Shown: piece by piece, positions 43,601 through 52,474 of the stretch | Layout: each line of letters starts with the position of its first letter | Position numbering within the stretch: position 1 is the first letter of the stretch | Source: SHZI01 sp964417725 | GTDB lineage: Bacteria > Pseudomonadota > Gammaproteobacteria > Steroidobacterales > GCA-2729495 | DNA length: 64,000 nucleotides | Direction of reading: 5' to 3' | Assembly: GCA_964417725.1 (NCBI GenBank) | Contig: CAYQIV010000011.1 | Coordinates: 37,817 to 101,816, forward strand | Made by a program: the position numbers and the translations under genes | Notes under the pieces: model-generated | Told to the model about the DNA's origin: nothing | The model's database searches: none | Seen by the model: only the letters and a program-made list of their open reading frames with translations

Positions 43601-44530
43601 ATGTTGGCCATGGACCCGGCCGAGTGGCAGACCGTCGAACGTTTCCTCGTCCACCTCCAGGACGAGCGCCGCCTGTCGCCGCACACGGCCAGAAGCTATC
43701 GCCGCGACCTCGCCTGCCTCGCGGCCTGGTGCACCGCCCAGGACATCGCGCGCTTCAGCGCGCTGCGCAACCACCACCTGAGGCGATTCGCCGCCGCGAG
43801 CCACGCCGGCGGCCTGGCACCACGCAGCGTGCAGCGGCGGTTGTCGGGCGTGCGCAGCTTCATGAACTACCTGTTGCGCGAGGGGCAGGTCCGCAACAAC
43901 CCGGGCATCGACATCACCGCACCACGGGTGGCGCGCACCCTGCCCGGGACCCTCGATGTCGACCAGATGGCGCGCCTGCTGTGCATCGAGGGGGACACGC
44001 CCCTCGTGCGGCGCGATCGCGCCATGCTCGAGCTGCTCTATTCCTCCGGGCTGCGCCTCGCCGAGCTGGTCGGCCTCGACCCGCCCGACCTCGACGGCAC
44101 CGACGGCACGGTGCGCGTCACCGGCAAGGGCCGCAAGATGCGCATCGTGCCGGTCGGCCGCCGGGCCCGCGAGGCCGTCGCCGCGTGGCTCGCGGTGCGC
44201 GGCGGCATGGCGCGGCCCGGCGAGACGGCGCTGTTCGTCGGTACCCGCGGACGGCGCATCAGCCCGCGCAGCGTGCAGGCCCGTGTTCGCCACTGGGCGA
44301 TCCGCTCCGGGCTCAACCAGCGCGTCTACCCACACCTGTTCCGCCACAGCTTCGCCACTCACGTCCTCGAGTCGAGCCGCGACCTGCGCGCCGTACAGGA
44401 GATGCTCGGTCACGCCGACATCGGCACGACGCAGGTCTATACACACCTCGACTTCCAGCACCTGGCGCGTGTCTACGACGAGGCCCATCCGCGGGCGCGG
44501 GGTCGGCGCCGCGGCCATGGACAACCATGA
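43601..44530 (+). CDS. xerC: Site-specific tyrosine recombinase XerC
   Basis: A 309-residue tyrosine recombinase. The N-terminal core-binding SAM-like domain (VERFLVHLQDERRLSPHTARSY) precedes the catalytic domain with Arg in YSSGLRLAELVGL, the HxxR pair in LFRHSFATH, and the nucleophile region GTTQVYTHLD (Tyr). XerC resolves chromosome dimers at dif with XerD. The start is ATG 43601, with 43610 as an alternative. Its neighbours dapF-DUF484 make XerC rather than XerD the better name. Confidence 0.94.
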   Translation: MLAMDPAEWQTVERFLVHLQDERRLSPHTARSYRRDLACLAAWCTAQDIARFSALRNHHLRRFAAASHAGGLAPRSVQRRLSGVRSFMNYLLREGQVRNNPGIDITAPRVARTLPGTLDVDQMARLLCIEGDTPLVRRDRAMLELLYSSGLRLAELVGLDPPDLDGTDGTVRVTGKGRKMRIVPVGRRAREAVAAWLAVRGGMARPGETALFVGTRGRRISPRSVQARVRHWAIRSGLNQRVYPHLFRHSFATHVLESSRDLRAVQEMLGHADIGTTQVYTHLDFQHLARVYDEAHPRARGRRRGHGQP

Positions 44531-44595
44531 ATCGGGGCCCCTCGGCCGGCGCAACGGCCGGTAGAATCCCCGTTGACCCCTTTGCGAGGAATGTC

Positions 44596-45129
44596 ATGCA
44601 GCAATTCGACGGGACGACGATCGTCTCCGTGCGCCGCGGCGACCGTGTCGCGGTGGGCGGTGACGGCCAGGTGACGCTCGGCAACACCATCGTCAAGGGC
44701 AATGCGCGCAAGGTCCGGCGGCTGGCAGAGGGTCGAGTGCTGGCGGGCTTTGCCGGCGGCACCGCCGACGCCTTCACGCTTTTCGAGCTCTTCGAGGGCA
44801 AGATCGAGCAGTATGGCAATCTCGGTCGTGCGGCCATCGAGCTGGCCAAGGACTGGCGCAGCGACCGCCGCCTGCGCCGGCTGGAAGCCCTGCTGTGCGT
44901 GGCCGATGCCAGCCGCTCCCTGATCGTTTCGGGTAACGGCGACGTCATCGAGCCTGAGGACGATCTCATGGCCATCGGTTCGGGTGGCCCCTACGCCCAG
45001 GCAGCGGCGCGCGCGCTGCTCGAGAACACCGATCTCGAACCGCAGGAGATCGTCGCCAAAGCCCTGGCGATCGCCGGAAGCATCTGCATCTACACCAACC
45101 AGCACATCACCATCGAGACGTTGCCCTGA
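44596..45129 (+). CDS. hslV: HslV protease subunit of HslUV
   Basis: HslV is the peptidase ring of the ATP-dependent HslUV protease. The catalytic threonine is in TTIVSVRRGD. Six residues (MQQFDG) precede it, so a short propeptide rather than just the initiator Met must be removed. The GSGGPYAQAAARALLENT and IYTNQHITIE segments are strongly conserved. ATG 44596 has AGGA six bases upstream. The product has 177 residues. hslU follows after 14 bases. Confidence 0.96.
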   Translation: MQQFDGTTIVSVRRGDRVAVGGDGQVTLGNTIVKGNARKVRRLAEGRVLAGFAGGTADAFTLFELFEGKIEQYGNLGRAAIELAKDWRSDRRLRRLEALLCVADASRSLIVSGNGDVIEPEDDLMAIGSGGPYAQAAARALLENTDLEPQEIVAKALAIAGSICIYTNQHITIETLP

Positions 45130-45143
45130 GCGGCCTTCCAACC

Positions 45144-46457
45144 ATGACCCAGATGACCCCCCGCGAAATCGTCCAGGAGCTGGACAAGCACATCGTCGGC
45201 CAGGCGCAGGCCAAACGCGCCGTCGCCATCGCCCTGCGCAACCGCTGGCGACGCCTGCAGGTCGAGCCGGCGCTGCGCAACGAGATCACGCCGAAGAACA
45301 TCCTCATGATCGGCCCGACGGGCGTCGGCAAGACCGAGATCGCCCGCCGCCTGGCGCGGCTCGCCCAGTCGCCCTTCGTGAAGGTCGAAGCCACCAAATT
45401 CACCGAGGTCGGTTATGTCGGCCGCGAGGTCGACAGCATCATCCGCGACCTCATGGACGTGGCACTGAAGATGACACGGGAGATCGAGACGGCCAAGGTG
45501 CGCCATCGCGCCGAGGATGCCGCTGAGGAAAAGGTCCTCGATGCGCTGCTGCCGCCGCCGCCCGGCGGCGAATCGCGCGACAGCGACACGCGGCAGAAAT
45601 TCCGCAAGATGTTCCGTGAGGGCCAGCTCGATGACCGCGAGATCGAGGTCGAGGTGTCGGCGATGCCGGTGGGTGTCGAGATCATGGCCCCGCCCGGTAT
45701 GGAAGAGCTGACCGGCCAGCTGCAGTCGATGTTCCAGAACATCGGCGGCAACCGCCGGCGCGTGCGCAAGCTGCGCGTCCGCGACGCCTTCCGTCAGCTC
45801 GTCGACGAAGAGGCCGGACGCCTGGTCAACGAGGAGGAGATCCGCGCCACGGCGCTGCGCAACGTCGAGGAGAACGGCATCGTTTTTCTCGACGAACTGG
45901 ACAAGGTCGCGCGGCGCGGCGAGACCAGCGGTGCCGACGTGTCGCGCGAAGGCGTGCAGCGTGACCTGCTGCCACTGGTCGAGGGCTGTACGGTCAATAC
46001 CAAATACGGCATGGTGCGTACCGACCACATCCTCTTCATCGCGTCGGGGGCTTTCCACGCCGCCAAACCCTCCGACCTGATACCGGAGCTGCAAGGGCGC
46101 TTTCCAATCCGCGTCGAGCTGTCGGCACTCTCGGCGGCCGACTTCGTGCGCATTCTTACCGAGCCGGATGCTGCGCTCACGCGCCAGTACCAGGCGTTGC
46201 TCGCCACGGAGGGGCTTGCGGTGGCCTTTGACGATACTGCAGTCGCACGGCTTGCAGAGATCGCCTTCCACCTCAACAGCGAGCAGGAGAACATCGGCGC
46301 GCGCCGCCTGCATACCGTCATGGAGCGGTTGCTGGAATCGATCTCCTTTGATGCCGCCGACCGCAGCGGTGAGCAGCTGGCGATCGATGCGGCCTATGTC
46401 GAGGCGCAGCTCGGCGACCTGGTCCGCGACCAGGACCTGAGCCGCTACATCCTGTGA
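45144..46457 (+). CDS. hslU: HslU ATPase subunit of HslUV
   Basis: HslU unfolds substrates for HslV. The Walker A is GPTGVGKT (57-64), Walker B FLDELDKV, and the I domain lies between. The C-terminal tail SRYIL inserts between HslV subunits. The length is 437 residues, close to the usual 440-450. The N-terminal TPREIVQELDKHIVGQ is standard. No sigma32 promoter is obvious before hslV, so heat induction cannot be judged here. Confidence 0.97.
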   Translation: MTQMTPREIVQELDKHIVGQAQAKRAVAIALRNRWRRLQVEPALRNEITPKNILMIGPTGVGKTEIARRLARLAQSPFVKVEATKFTEVGYVGREVDSIIRDLMDVALKMTREIETAKVRHRAEDAAEEKVLDALLPPPPGGESRDSDTRQKFRKMFREGQLDDREIEVEVSAMPVGVEIMAPPGMEELTGQLQSMFQNIGGNRRRVRKLRVRDAFRQLVDEEAGRLVNEEEIRATALRNVEENGIVFLDELDKVARRGETSGADVSREGVQRDLLPLVEGCTVNTKYGMVRTDHILFIASGAFHAAKPSDLIPELQGRFPIRVELSALSAADFVRILTEPDAALTRQYQALLATEGLAVAFDDTAVARLAEIAFHLNSEQENIGARRLHTVMERLLESISFDAADRSGEQLAIDAAYVEAQLGDLVRDQDLSRYIL

Positions 46458-46524
46458 TGCGGGTTTCCGGCCGGGCGGGCATGCGCCGCCCGGCGGGACA
46501 TGTTTCGTTGCCGGGCGTGGTGCG

Positions 46525-47298
46525 GTGTTGAACGAACCGATCCGCTCGGCGGCCAATGCGCACTTCCGTGCGCTCCTTGCGCTGCGCCGTTCGGCGGGCG
46601 ATGACGAGGCGTTGCTCGAGGGGTTGCACCTCGTCACGGCATGCCTTGACCACGGCGGCATTCCGGCCGAGGTCGTCGTCGGCGAGGGCGAGTTGGCGGT
46701 TCCTGAAACTGCCGCGGTGCTGGCGCGCCTCCCGGCTGAGGTGCCGGTCACGGTGCTCGCCGACCACCTGCATGCACGCCTGTCGACGCTGGTCACGCCG
46801 GCGGGCATCCTCGCGCGCTTCCCGGTGCCCCGGCAGGTCACCGATCCCCGGGCGGCAGGGCCCTGCGTGCTGCTCGACGGCGTGCAGGATCCGGGCAACC
46901 TCGGTGCGTTGCTGCGCTCTGCGGCCGCTGCCGGAATGGATGAGGTGTATCTCGCGCCGCCGTGTGCGCGGGCCTGGTCGCCGAAGGTATTGCGCGCGGG
47001 CATGGGCGCGCATTTCGGCCTGCGTATTCATGAGGACGTCGACCTCGCAGCATTCATTGCCGGCTATCGCGGACGGGTCATCGCCAGCGACCAGCGCGGG
47101 CCGGTGGCGCTCTACGACACGACCCTCACCGGGCACGTCGCGCTGCTGTTCGGCAACGAGGGCGCCGGGCTCGATCCGCGCCTTGCCGCTGCGGCCGCTG
47201 CCGTGGTTGCCATTCCCATGGCAGGTGCCACGGAATCGCTCAACGTGGCGGCCGCGGCCGCCATCTGCCTTTTCGAGCGCGTTCGCCAACAGCGGTGA
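46525..47298 (+). CDS. SpoU/TrmH-family RNA 2'-O-methyltransferase
   Basis: A 257-residue SPOUT methyltransferase with an N-terminal substrate-binding domain and C-terminal knot. Motif 1 is QDPGNLGALLRSA, motif 2 LFGNEGAGL, motif 3 IPMAGATESLNVAAAAAI. The closest functional class is RlmB (23S rRNA G2251) or a TrmH-like tRNA enzyme; I cannot separate them by reading. The GTG at 46525 is followed immediately by TTG 46528. It follows hslU by 67 bases. Confidence 0.85.
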   Translation: MLNEPIRSAANAHFRALLALRRSAGDDEALLEGLHLVTACLDHGGIPAEVVVGEGELAVPETAAVLARLPAEVPVTVLADHLHARLSTLVTPAGILARFPVPRQVTDPRAAGPCVLLDGVQDPGNLGALLRSAAAAGMDEVYLAPPCARAWSPKVLRAGMGAHFGLRIHEDVDLAAFIAGYRGRVIASDQRGPVALYDTTLTGHVALLFGNEGAGLDPRLAAAAAAVVAIPMAGATESLNVAAAAAICLFERVRQQR

Positions 47299-47358
47299 AC
47301 GGGGGTACGGCGACACCGTTTTTCGCGTCGTCGCTCGCCGGTGTGGCAGGCGCGTCGC

Positions 47359-48702
47359 TCAGAACAGGGCGATGACGGCCTCGACCGAGCTTTTCAGCGA
47401 AAAGTAGAGCACCACCGCGACGATGGGTGGCACGACATAGCGCAGTGCGCCCATGATTCGCGGCACCTGTCGGGCCCAGAACGGCGACGCACCGCGCAGC
47501 AGTTCGGCTTCGATGGCTGCGCGCGCCCGCCAGCCGGCGACGACCGCCACGGCCAGCGCCCCGACGACCAGCAGCAGCTCACCGGCAATCTGGTCCATGA
47601 TGCCGAGCGCCCCGAGGCTGGTTGCCGGCAGGATTCCGCAGGCCGCGATCACCACCCCGGTGCCGATTGCAGCCTGGCGTCGCGACAGCTGCCATTCGTC
47701 CATGAGGGTGGCCGTCACCACTTCGAGCAGCGAGATCGCCGAGGTCAGTGCGCCCACCGCCAGCGTGAAGAAGAAGAACAGGCCGACCACGCGTCCGGCC
47801 GTGCCCATGGCCTCGAACGCGCTTGGCAGGGCGATGAACAGCGCGCCCACGGTGCTGCTGCTGACTGCGCCCTGCAGCCCCAGCGACCAGATCACCGGGA
47901 ACACCACCAGGCCGGCGACGAAGGCCACGCCAAAATCGCTGAAGGCGACAATCGTCGCTGACTGTGGCAGGTCCTGCGCGTCGTGCAGATACGAGGCGAA
48001 GGTCAGCATCACGCCCATGCCGAGGCTCAGCGAGAAAAAGGCCTGTGCCGCCGCCGCACGCCACACGGCCGGGTTCATCAACTCGCCGAGGTCTGGCCAC
48101 AGATAGACGCGATAGCCTGCCGCCGCCCCATCGATGGTTGCCGCCCACAGCGCCAGGCCGAGGATGGTCAAGAACAGCAGGGGCATGAGGATCAGACACG
48201 CGCGTTCAATGCCGCTTTTCACGCCGCCCATGACGACGAACACCGTCGCCGCCATGAACAGCAGGTGGAAACCGACGGCGTCCACGCCCGTCGCCACGGC
48301 TTCGAAGTGCGCGGCGGCATCACGGGAGAACCCCACGAATGCCGACTCGATGGCGAACCGCACCGTCCAGCCAGCGATCACCGAATAGTAGGTAAGGATC
48401 AAAAAGCCGCCTGCGGCGAACAGGTAGCCGATCCCGCCCAGGCGCGACCCGCCCAGGGCACGCATCGCACCGATCGGCCCGTGCTGCCCGCGCCGCCCGA
48501 TGCCGAACTCGGCGAGCATGAGCGGAATGCCAAGGATGAGGGTCAGTGCGATGTAGAGCAGGACGAAAGCCGCCCCCCCGCCTTCCGATGCCTGGTAGGA
48601 GAAGCGCCACATGTTGCCGAGGCCCACGGCGCTGCCCGCTGCGGCGAGGATGAAGCCGGCGCGGGTGGCGAAGCCTTCGCGCGTGTTTGATGGCAGCGAC
48701 AT
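47359..48702 (-). CDS. Neurotransmitter:sodium symporter family transporter
   Basis: A 447-residue NSS (LeuT-fold) transporter with about eleven or twelve helices. The helix 1 signature GSAVGLGNMWRFSYQASEGGG matches the sodium and substrate site region of LeuT/MhsT, and the LTYYSVIAGWT segment follows. Prokaryotic NSS members import amino acids with sodium; the substrate here is unknown. The ATG is at 48700-48702. It converges on the SpoU methyltransferase gene. Confidence 0.92.
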   Translation of the reverse strand: MSLPSNTREGFATRAGFILAAAGSAVGLGNMWRFSYQASEGGGAAFVLLYIALTLILGIPLMLAEFGIGRRGQHGPIGAMRALGGSRLGGIGYLFAAGGFLILTYYSVIAGWTVRFAIESAFVGFSRDAAAHFEAVATGVDAVGFHLLFMAATVFVVMGGVKSGIERACLILMPLLFLTILGLALWAATIDGAAAGYRVYLWPDLGELMNPAVWRAAAAQAFFSLSLGMGVMLTFASYLHDAQDLPQSATIVAFSDFGVAFVAGLVVFPVIWSLGLQGAVSSSTVGALFIALPSAFEAMGTAGRVVGLFFFFTLAVGALTSAISLLEVVTATLMDEWQLSRRQAAIGTGVVIAACGILPATSLGALGIMDQIAGELLLVVGALAVAVVAGWRARAAIEAELLRGASPFWARQVPRIMGALRYVVPPIVAVVLYFSLKSSVEAVIALF

Positions 48703-49070
48703 GAATGCCCCCGGAAGATCCCGACTGGAAGCCCGCGAGGGGCGACAGGGTGGCAGGATACGACAAAGGTGCGCTCGCGCATCCCGTCAGGGGCGAAGTG
48801 CGACCGTGCGTCGCGGCCCCGGAACGACAAGGTCTTCCCCACGTCATCATTCAGCCGGACGCACCGGCACGACGCGCGGCCCCCGCCTGTCGCGGGGCAC
48901 GCAGTGCCGCGCAGTGCCTCATCAACACTTTGGCCGGGCGCCATGTGTGGATACGCGCCGGTGCCGTTGCGGTGTCTTCGTCGGATCTGCAGCGCAGCGG
49001 ACCGGCGATGGCCTGCAGTCTGCGTGCTATGCTGCCGGCGTCGGCATTGACGCGAAAAGGGGGCACGCCC
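48703..49070. other. Intergenic gap with no assignable gene
   Basis: A 368-base divergent gap between the NSS transporter and the CBS protein. Open frames here lack homology, ribosome sites and consistent codon use. A TATGCT at 49028-49033 may be a -10 for the CBS gene, but no matching -35 is visible. I see no repeat, tRNA or terminator. Confidence 0.5.
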
Positions 49071-49505
49071 ATGCATACCATCGCGGAGATTCTTGCCAGC
49101 AAGGGCCGGGACGTCTGGTCGGTACAACCGACCGATACCGTGCTCAAGGCGTTGCAGGTGATGGCGGCGCACGAGGTGGGGGCCGTCCTCGTCATGGACG
49201 GCGACAGGCTCGTCGGCATCTTCACCGAACGCGACTACGCCCGGAAGGTCGTCCTCATCGGCCGCTCGTCACGGGACTCGGCGATCACAGAAGTCATGAC
49301 GCATGAGGTCGTGTGCGTGAAGCCCGAGCGTTCCATCAACGAGTGCATGGCGCTGATGACGGAGCGACGGCTGCGCCATCTGCCGGTAGTCGACCACAAG
49401 CGTGTCGTTGGAATGGTTTCCATTGGCGACCTCGTCAAGGCGACCATCGACGAGCAGGAGTTCACGATCAACCAGCTGCAGTTGTACGTAACCGGCTGCA
49501 TGTAG
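49071..49505 (+). CDS. Tandem CBS-domain protein
   Basis: A 144-residue stand-alone Bateman module with two CBS domains (VQPTDTVLKALQVMAAHEVGAV and VKPERSINECMALMTERRLRHLPVV). Each ends in the usual VGIFTERDY or VGMVSIGDL strand. Such proteins bind AMP, ATP or similar ligands and regulate partners, but no partner gene is adjacent. ATG 49071 has AAGGGGG about ten bases upstream; the frame stays open upstream without homology. Confidence 0.88.
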   Translation: MHTIAEILASKGRDVWSVQPTDTVLKALQVMAAHEVGAVLVMDGDRLVGIFTERDYARKVVLIGRSSRDSAITEVMTHEVVCVKPERSINECMALMTERRLRHLPVVDHKRVVGMVSIGDLVKATIDEQEFTINQLQLYVTGCM

Positions 49506-49683
49506 ACCGCATGCGGGTTTGCCGACCCGCACCGCCGACCCGGGTGTTTCCCGGTCTTCGCCCGGCAGATGCCGTCCTGCAGGTTTTTGTGCAAGGCTGA
49601 CGGGCGCTTTGGCCGGTCCCGCGGCCCACCCGGGCGCCAGTCTGTCACTTCGAAATGTTCGACCCGGCGTCAACAGCCGCAGG

Positions 49684-50856
49684 CTATTTCTGCCCTGGCT
49701 TGAGTTCTGTGATGCCCCAGAACTCGAGTTCGCGCTCGAAGGTCCAGCGGGGGTGGATGCGGTCGAGGTCGGCGAGGTCCGCGTTGCTGGCGAAGTCGTA
49801 GCCGTTGCCGCGGTCCTGGTACCACTGGGCATAGCGCAGCGGATAGACGACCTCTTCGCTGAAGAGGCTGAGGAATTTCATCAGCGGACGCGGGAACTGG
49901 CGGTAGCGGAAGCGCGTGCCGTGTCGATTGAGGCGCCCGGCGATCTCGACCAGTTCGTTGGCCGTGTGGGCCGACGATGCGATGTGGAAGTTCTCGTTGC
50001 GAAAAACATCGGGGTGCTCGAAGCATGTCCCGACCCACTTGCCGACATCGCGCACATCGAGCCAGTTCACCATGTAGCCCGGGTCGGTGATGCCGGGGAT
50101 ATTGTCTTCGCGGATCATCGTTCGCGACAGCTTAGACTCGCCACGAATGTGTGCCTGCGCGGTGTAGTCGACCCGGTGCATGGCGTAATAGTAGGCCGGC
50201 CGGTGGATGCAGGTGACGTCGATGCCCTGTGCACGAAGGAAGTCCGGGATGCGCAGGCGCTGGGCAATCCACCATGGGCAGGGCGGCGCATCGTCGACGA
50301 TGTCGGTGACCTTGTCGGTCGGGAAGATCAGGGTGATGACCTGGCGCACCGACGGGTTGGCGCGCAACGCCGCCAGCGAGGCCATCACCTGGCGCATGAC
50401 GGCGGCACGACCACCGGCCGGGTCGTTGCCGTGGTTGGTGATCTTGCCTGCCTTGCTGGTGTTGGCCGTGACGTACAGTACTGCGCCCTGGCAGCCGTCG
50501 AAGGCCCGCGTCAGCGCTTCGGCCGAGTTCATGTCGACGCGGGGCTGCAGGGTCAACAGGCCGGGGTGGGCGGCCTCGGTTTTTTCGAGCAGGGTTTCGA
50601 GGCGTGCCGCCGCCTGGGTGCCCGGTGTCCGGTAGAGGGCGCGCACGCGGAACCGGCGTGTCGCCACCAGTTCCTCGACCACGGCGTAACACTCCCAGCC
50701 GGTCGCGCAGGTCACGGCGATCAGCGGCAGGGCTTCGACGGGCTGCGGTCCCTGTGGTCCCTGGCGGGCCGGTCTGGCCAGCACGGCATCGATCAGGCGT
50801 CTGTTGCGGGCCTTGATGGCCTGCTGGGCCAGTTTCACGGCGGTATCACGGTCCAT
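49684..50856 (-). CDS. NmrA/NAD(P)-binding Rossmann-fold protein
   Basis: A 390-residue protein with an N-terminal basic helix and an atypical Rossmann start VTCATGWECYAVVEELV, where the usual GxxGxxG is degenerate. The body (GAVLYVTANTSK, VITLIFPTDK, MVNWLDVRDVGKWVG, ENFHIAS) is of the NmrA/extended SDR type, and the catalytic YxxxK of true SDRs is not obvious. It might be a redox-sensing regulator or an unusual reductase. The ATG is at 50854-50856. A Fur-type promoter lies 370 bases upstream, pointing the same way. Confidence 0.78.
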   Translation of the reverse strand: MDRDTAVKLAQQAIKARNRRLIDAVLARPARQGPQGPQPVEALPLIAVTCATGWECYAVVEELVATRRFRVRALYRTPGTQAAARLETLLEKTEAAHPGLLTLQPRVDMNSAEALTRAFDGCQGAVLYVTANTSKAGKITNHGNDPAGGRAAVMRQVMASLAALRANPSVRQVITLIFPTDKVTDIVDDAPPCPWWIAQRLRIPDFLRAQGIDVTCIHRPAYYYAMHRVDYTAQAHIRGESKLSRTMIREDNIPGITDPGYMVNWLDVRDVGKWVGTCFEHPDVFRNENFHIASSAHTANELVEIAGRLNRHGTRFRYRQFPRPLMKFLSLFSEEVVYPLRYAQWYQDRGNGYDFASNADLADLDRIHPRWTFERELEFWGITELKPGQK

Positions 50857-51091
50857 CGGTGCCCCGGTTGTTCCCCCTGTGACCGGCCGATGTTAGGTGA
50901 GGTGCCGGCAAGTGGGGGTAACGTTTTGTAACCTTGATGGGTGACGAAACGGGGCGTCGCTGCAAGGGGATGGTGAAACTGCGCTATGGCTTGCGCGGAA
51001 GCCACGTGGACAAGGCGTTTCCCCAGAAGCTGACGTCGTTCCCCTGGCCGTTGGACCGGCGGGCCGTTCCCGCAGGGGTGGAGATGAAGCG

Positions 51092-51137
51092 GGCATCGCC
51101 CGGCGGCGGTGTGACGGCCTCGACCGCCGGGGATGCC
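51092..51137 (+). other. Long GC hairpin in the Fur-box intergenic region
   Basis: GCATC plus CCCGGCGG pairs with CCGCCGGG plus GATGC (a 13-base stem with one bulged G) across 51093-51136, followed on the plus strand by TTCTTCTCC. It could be a terminator for rightward transcription or part of an untranslated RNA. The 51138-51222 stretch next to it shows nothing further. Confidence 0.4.
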
Positions 51138-51222
51138 TTCTTCTCCGGGGGCTGTGGGTTTCGGCAGGACACCCCCGGCTCGGGACCGCCTGGTTCAGGG
51201 ATTCGGGGCGGCACCTGGGGTC

Positions 51223-51251
51223 TTTATATAGTAATGATTCTCATTTATCAA
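51223..51251 (-). promoter_or_regulatory. sigma70 promoter overlapped by a Fur box
   Basis: On the minus strand TTGATA (51251-51246) and TATAAA (51228-51223) are separated by 17 bases, giving a near-consensus promoter. A Fur-like palindrome AATGATTCTCATT (51233-51245) lies between the two elements and matches 12 of 19 Fur-box positions, including both inner arms. Transcription would start near 51216 and run left toward the NmrA-like gene. No convincing ORF begins nearby. The remainder of the 50857-51453 gap shows no gene. Confidence 0.6.
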
Positions 51252-51453
51252 GGGATCTTGGCGAATTGCCGAATCGTCGGCCTGGGGTGGCGTCGGTCAT
51301 CCCCGGTCGGTCAGCAGGCCGGATGGCCGGGAAGGCAGGGCAGAACAACCCGTCCTGCCTGAGGCGCGCAGGCAGTGCCTGCCCCGTCCCCCGGTTGGGC
51401 GGCAACCCCGGCGGCCAGCAGCGTCCGGCCGCCCAGGGGGATCGGCGACAGCG

Positions 51454-51567
51454 TCAGTGTTTCTGGGCGTCGTTCTTGATCACGAACCACACACCGATCG
51501 CGCCGACCACGATCAGCGCCAGGAACGTCCCGTAGAACATGAAGTTGTCTGCGAAATAAGCGGCCAT
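51454..51567 (-). CDS. Small single-pass membrane protein, 37 residues
   Basis: A short ORF encodes one transmembrane helix (FYGTFLALIVVGAIGVWFVI) with a short aromatic N-terminus and a basic C-terminal tail (KNDAQKH). A purine-rich GGTGAGGGTGAG lies just before the ATG at 51565-51567, supporting translation. The frame is open upstream to 51663 but without a comparable site. It resembles small subunits of membrane complexes such as respiratory oxidases, but I cannot name it. It is read toward the Fur-box region and is divergent from ubiE. Confidence 0.6.
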   Translation of the reverse strand: MAAYFADNFMFYGTFLALIVVGAIGVWFVIKNDAQKH

Positions 51568-51727
51568 GACCTCACCCTCACCTTTTTCCGTGTCGACCCG
51601 CCGCCCAATGCCGCGGGTCGAAAAGGCATTCGTGCCGCCGGCGCCGCCGGATTCAGCCTGCATCCCGGTGCGCGCCCGGGCCTTTGACCGGCCGCCCCTG
51701 CCCCAGCCGACCGTTTAAGATAGCGCC

Positions 51728-52468
51728 ATGGAACAGACCCACTTCGGCTTTGAAACGGTCGCCACAGCCGACAAGGCCCGCCGCGTGCGCGCGGTATTCG
51801 ATTCGGTGGCCGGCAAATACGACCTGATGAACGACCTGATGTCGGCGGGCCTGCACCGGCTGTGGAAGCGCTTTGCGCTGGCCCGCACGGGGCTCCACCC
51901 CGGCGACGTGGCGCTCGATGTGGCCGGCGGCACCGCGGACCTGACCCTCGGCATGGCCGGTCAAGTGGGCCCGACAGGCCACGTCTACCACACCGACATC
52001 AACGCCGAGATGCTTGAGGTCGGCAGGCGCCGGCTGGTTGACCGCGGCATCGTCGGCCACGTCACCAGCCTGCTGGCCAACGCCGAGTGCCTGCCCTTCG
52101 TTGATGGCCGCTTTCATTGCGTGACCATCGGTTTCGGCCTGCGCAACTGCACCGACAAACCGGCGGCCCTGCGTGCCATGACGCGTGTGCTGCGTCCGGG
52201 TGGACGCTTGCTGGTGCTGGAGTTTTCGAAGCCGGTGCTCCAGTGGCTGACGCCGGCCTACGATGTCTATTCCTTCAAGGTGTTGCCGGCGCTTGGTCAA
52301 TTCATCGCCCAGGATGCGGCCAGCTACCGTTACCTCGCCGAGTCGATCCGCATGCACCCCGACCAGGACACACTGGCCCGGATGATGGGCGAGGCGGGCC
52401 TTGAGGACTGCCGCTACCACAACCTCAGCGGCGGCATCGTCGCCCTGCACATCGGTTTCAGGTACTGA
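51728..52468 (+). CDS. ubiE: Ubiquinone/menaquinone C-methyltransferase UbiE
   Basis: A 246-residue SAM methyltransferase for the C-methylation step in ubiquinone (and menaquinone) synthesis. Signature stretches are YDLMNDLMSAGLHRLWKR, the SAM loop DVAGGTADL, and the CTIGFGLRN(C)TDKPAALR and RVLRPGGRLLVLEFSKP regions. ATG 51728 begins twelve bases after a TAAGAT that might be a -10. It is followed by ubiJ after six bases, and by ubiB, the classic order. Confidence 0.95.
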   Translation: MEQTHFGFETVATADKARRVRAVFDSVAGKYDLMNDLMSAGLHRLWKRFALARTGLHPGDVALDVAGGTADLTLGMAGQVGPTGHVYHTDINAEMLEVGRRRLVDRGIVGHVTSLLANAECLPFVDGRFHCVTIGFGLRNCTDKPAALRAMTRVLRPGGRLLVLEFSKPVLQWLTPAYDVYSFKVLPALGQFIAQDAASYRYLAESIRMHPDQDTLARMMGEAGLEDCRYHNLSGGIVALHIGFRY

Positions 52469-52474
52469 GCCGCC

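Noticed and set aside
50984..51214. 76-codon ORF just downstream of the Fur-box promoter
   Set aside because: GTG start with no ribosome site, no homology, proline-rich shadow-like composition. It is not counted as the gene behind the promoter.
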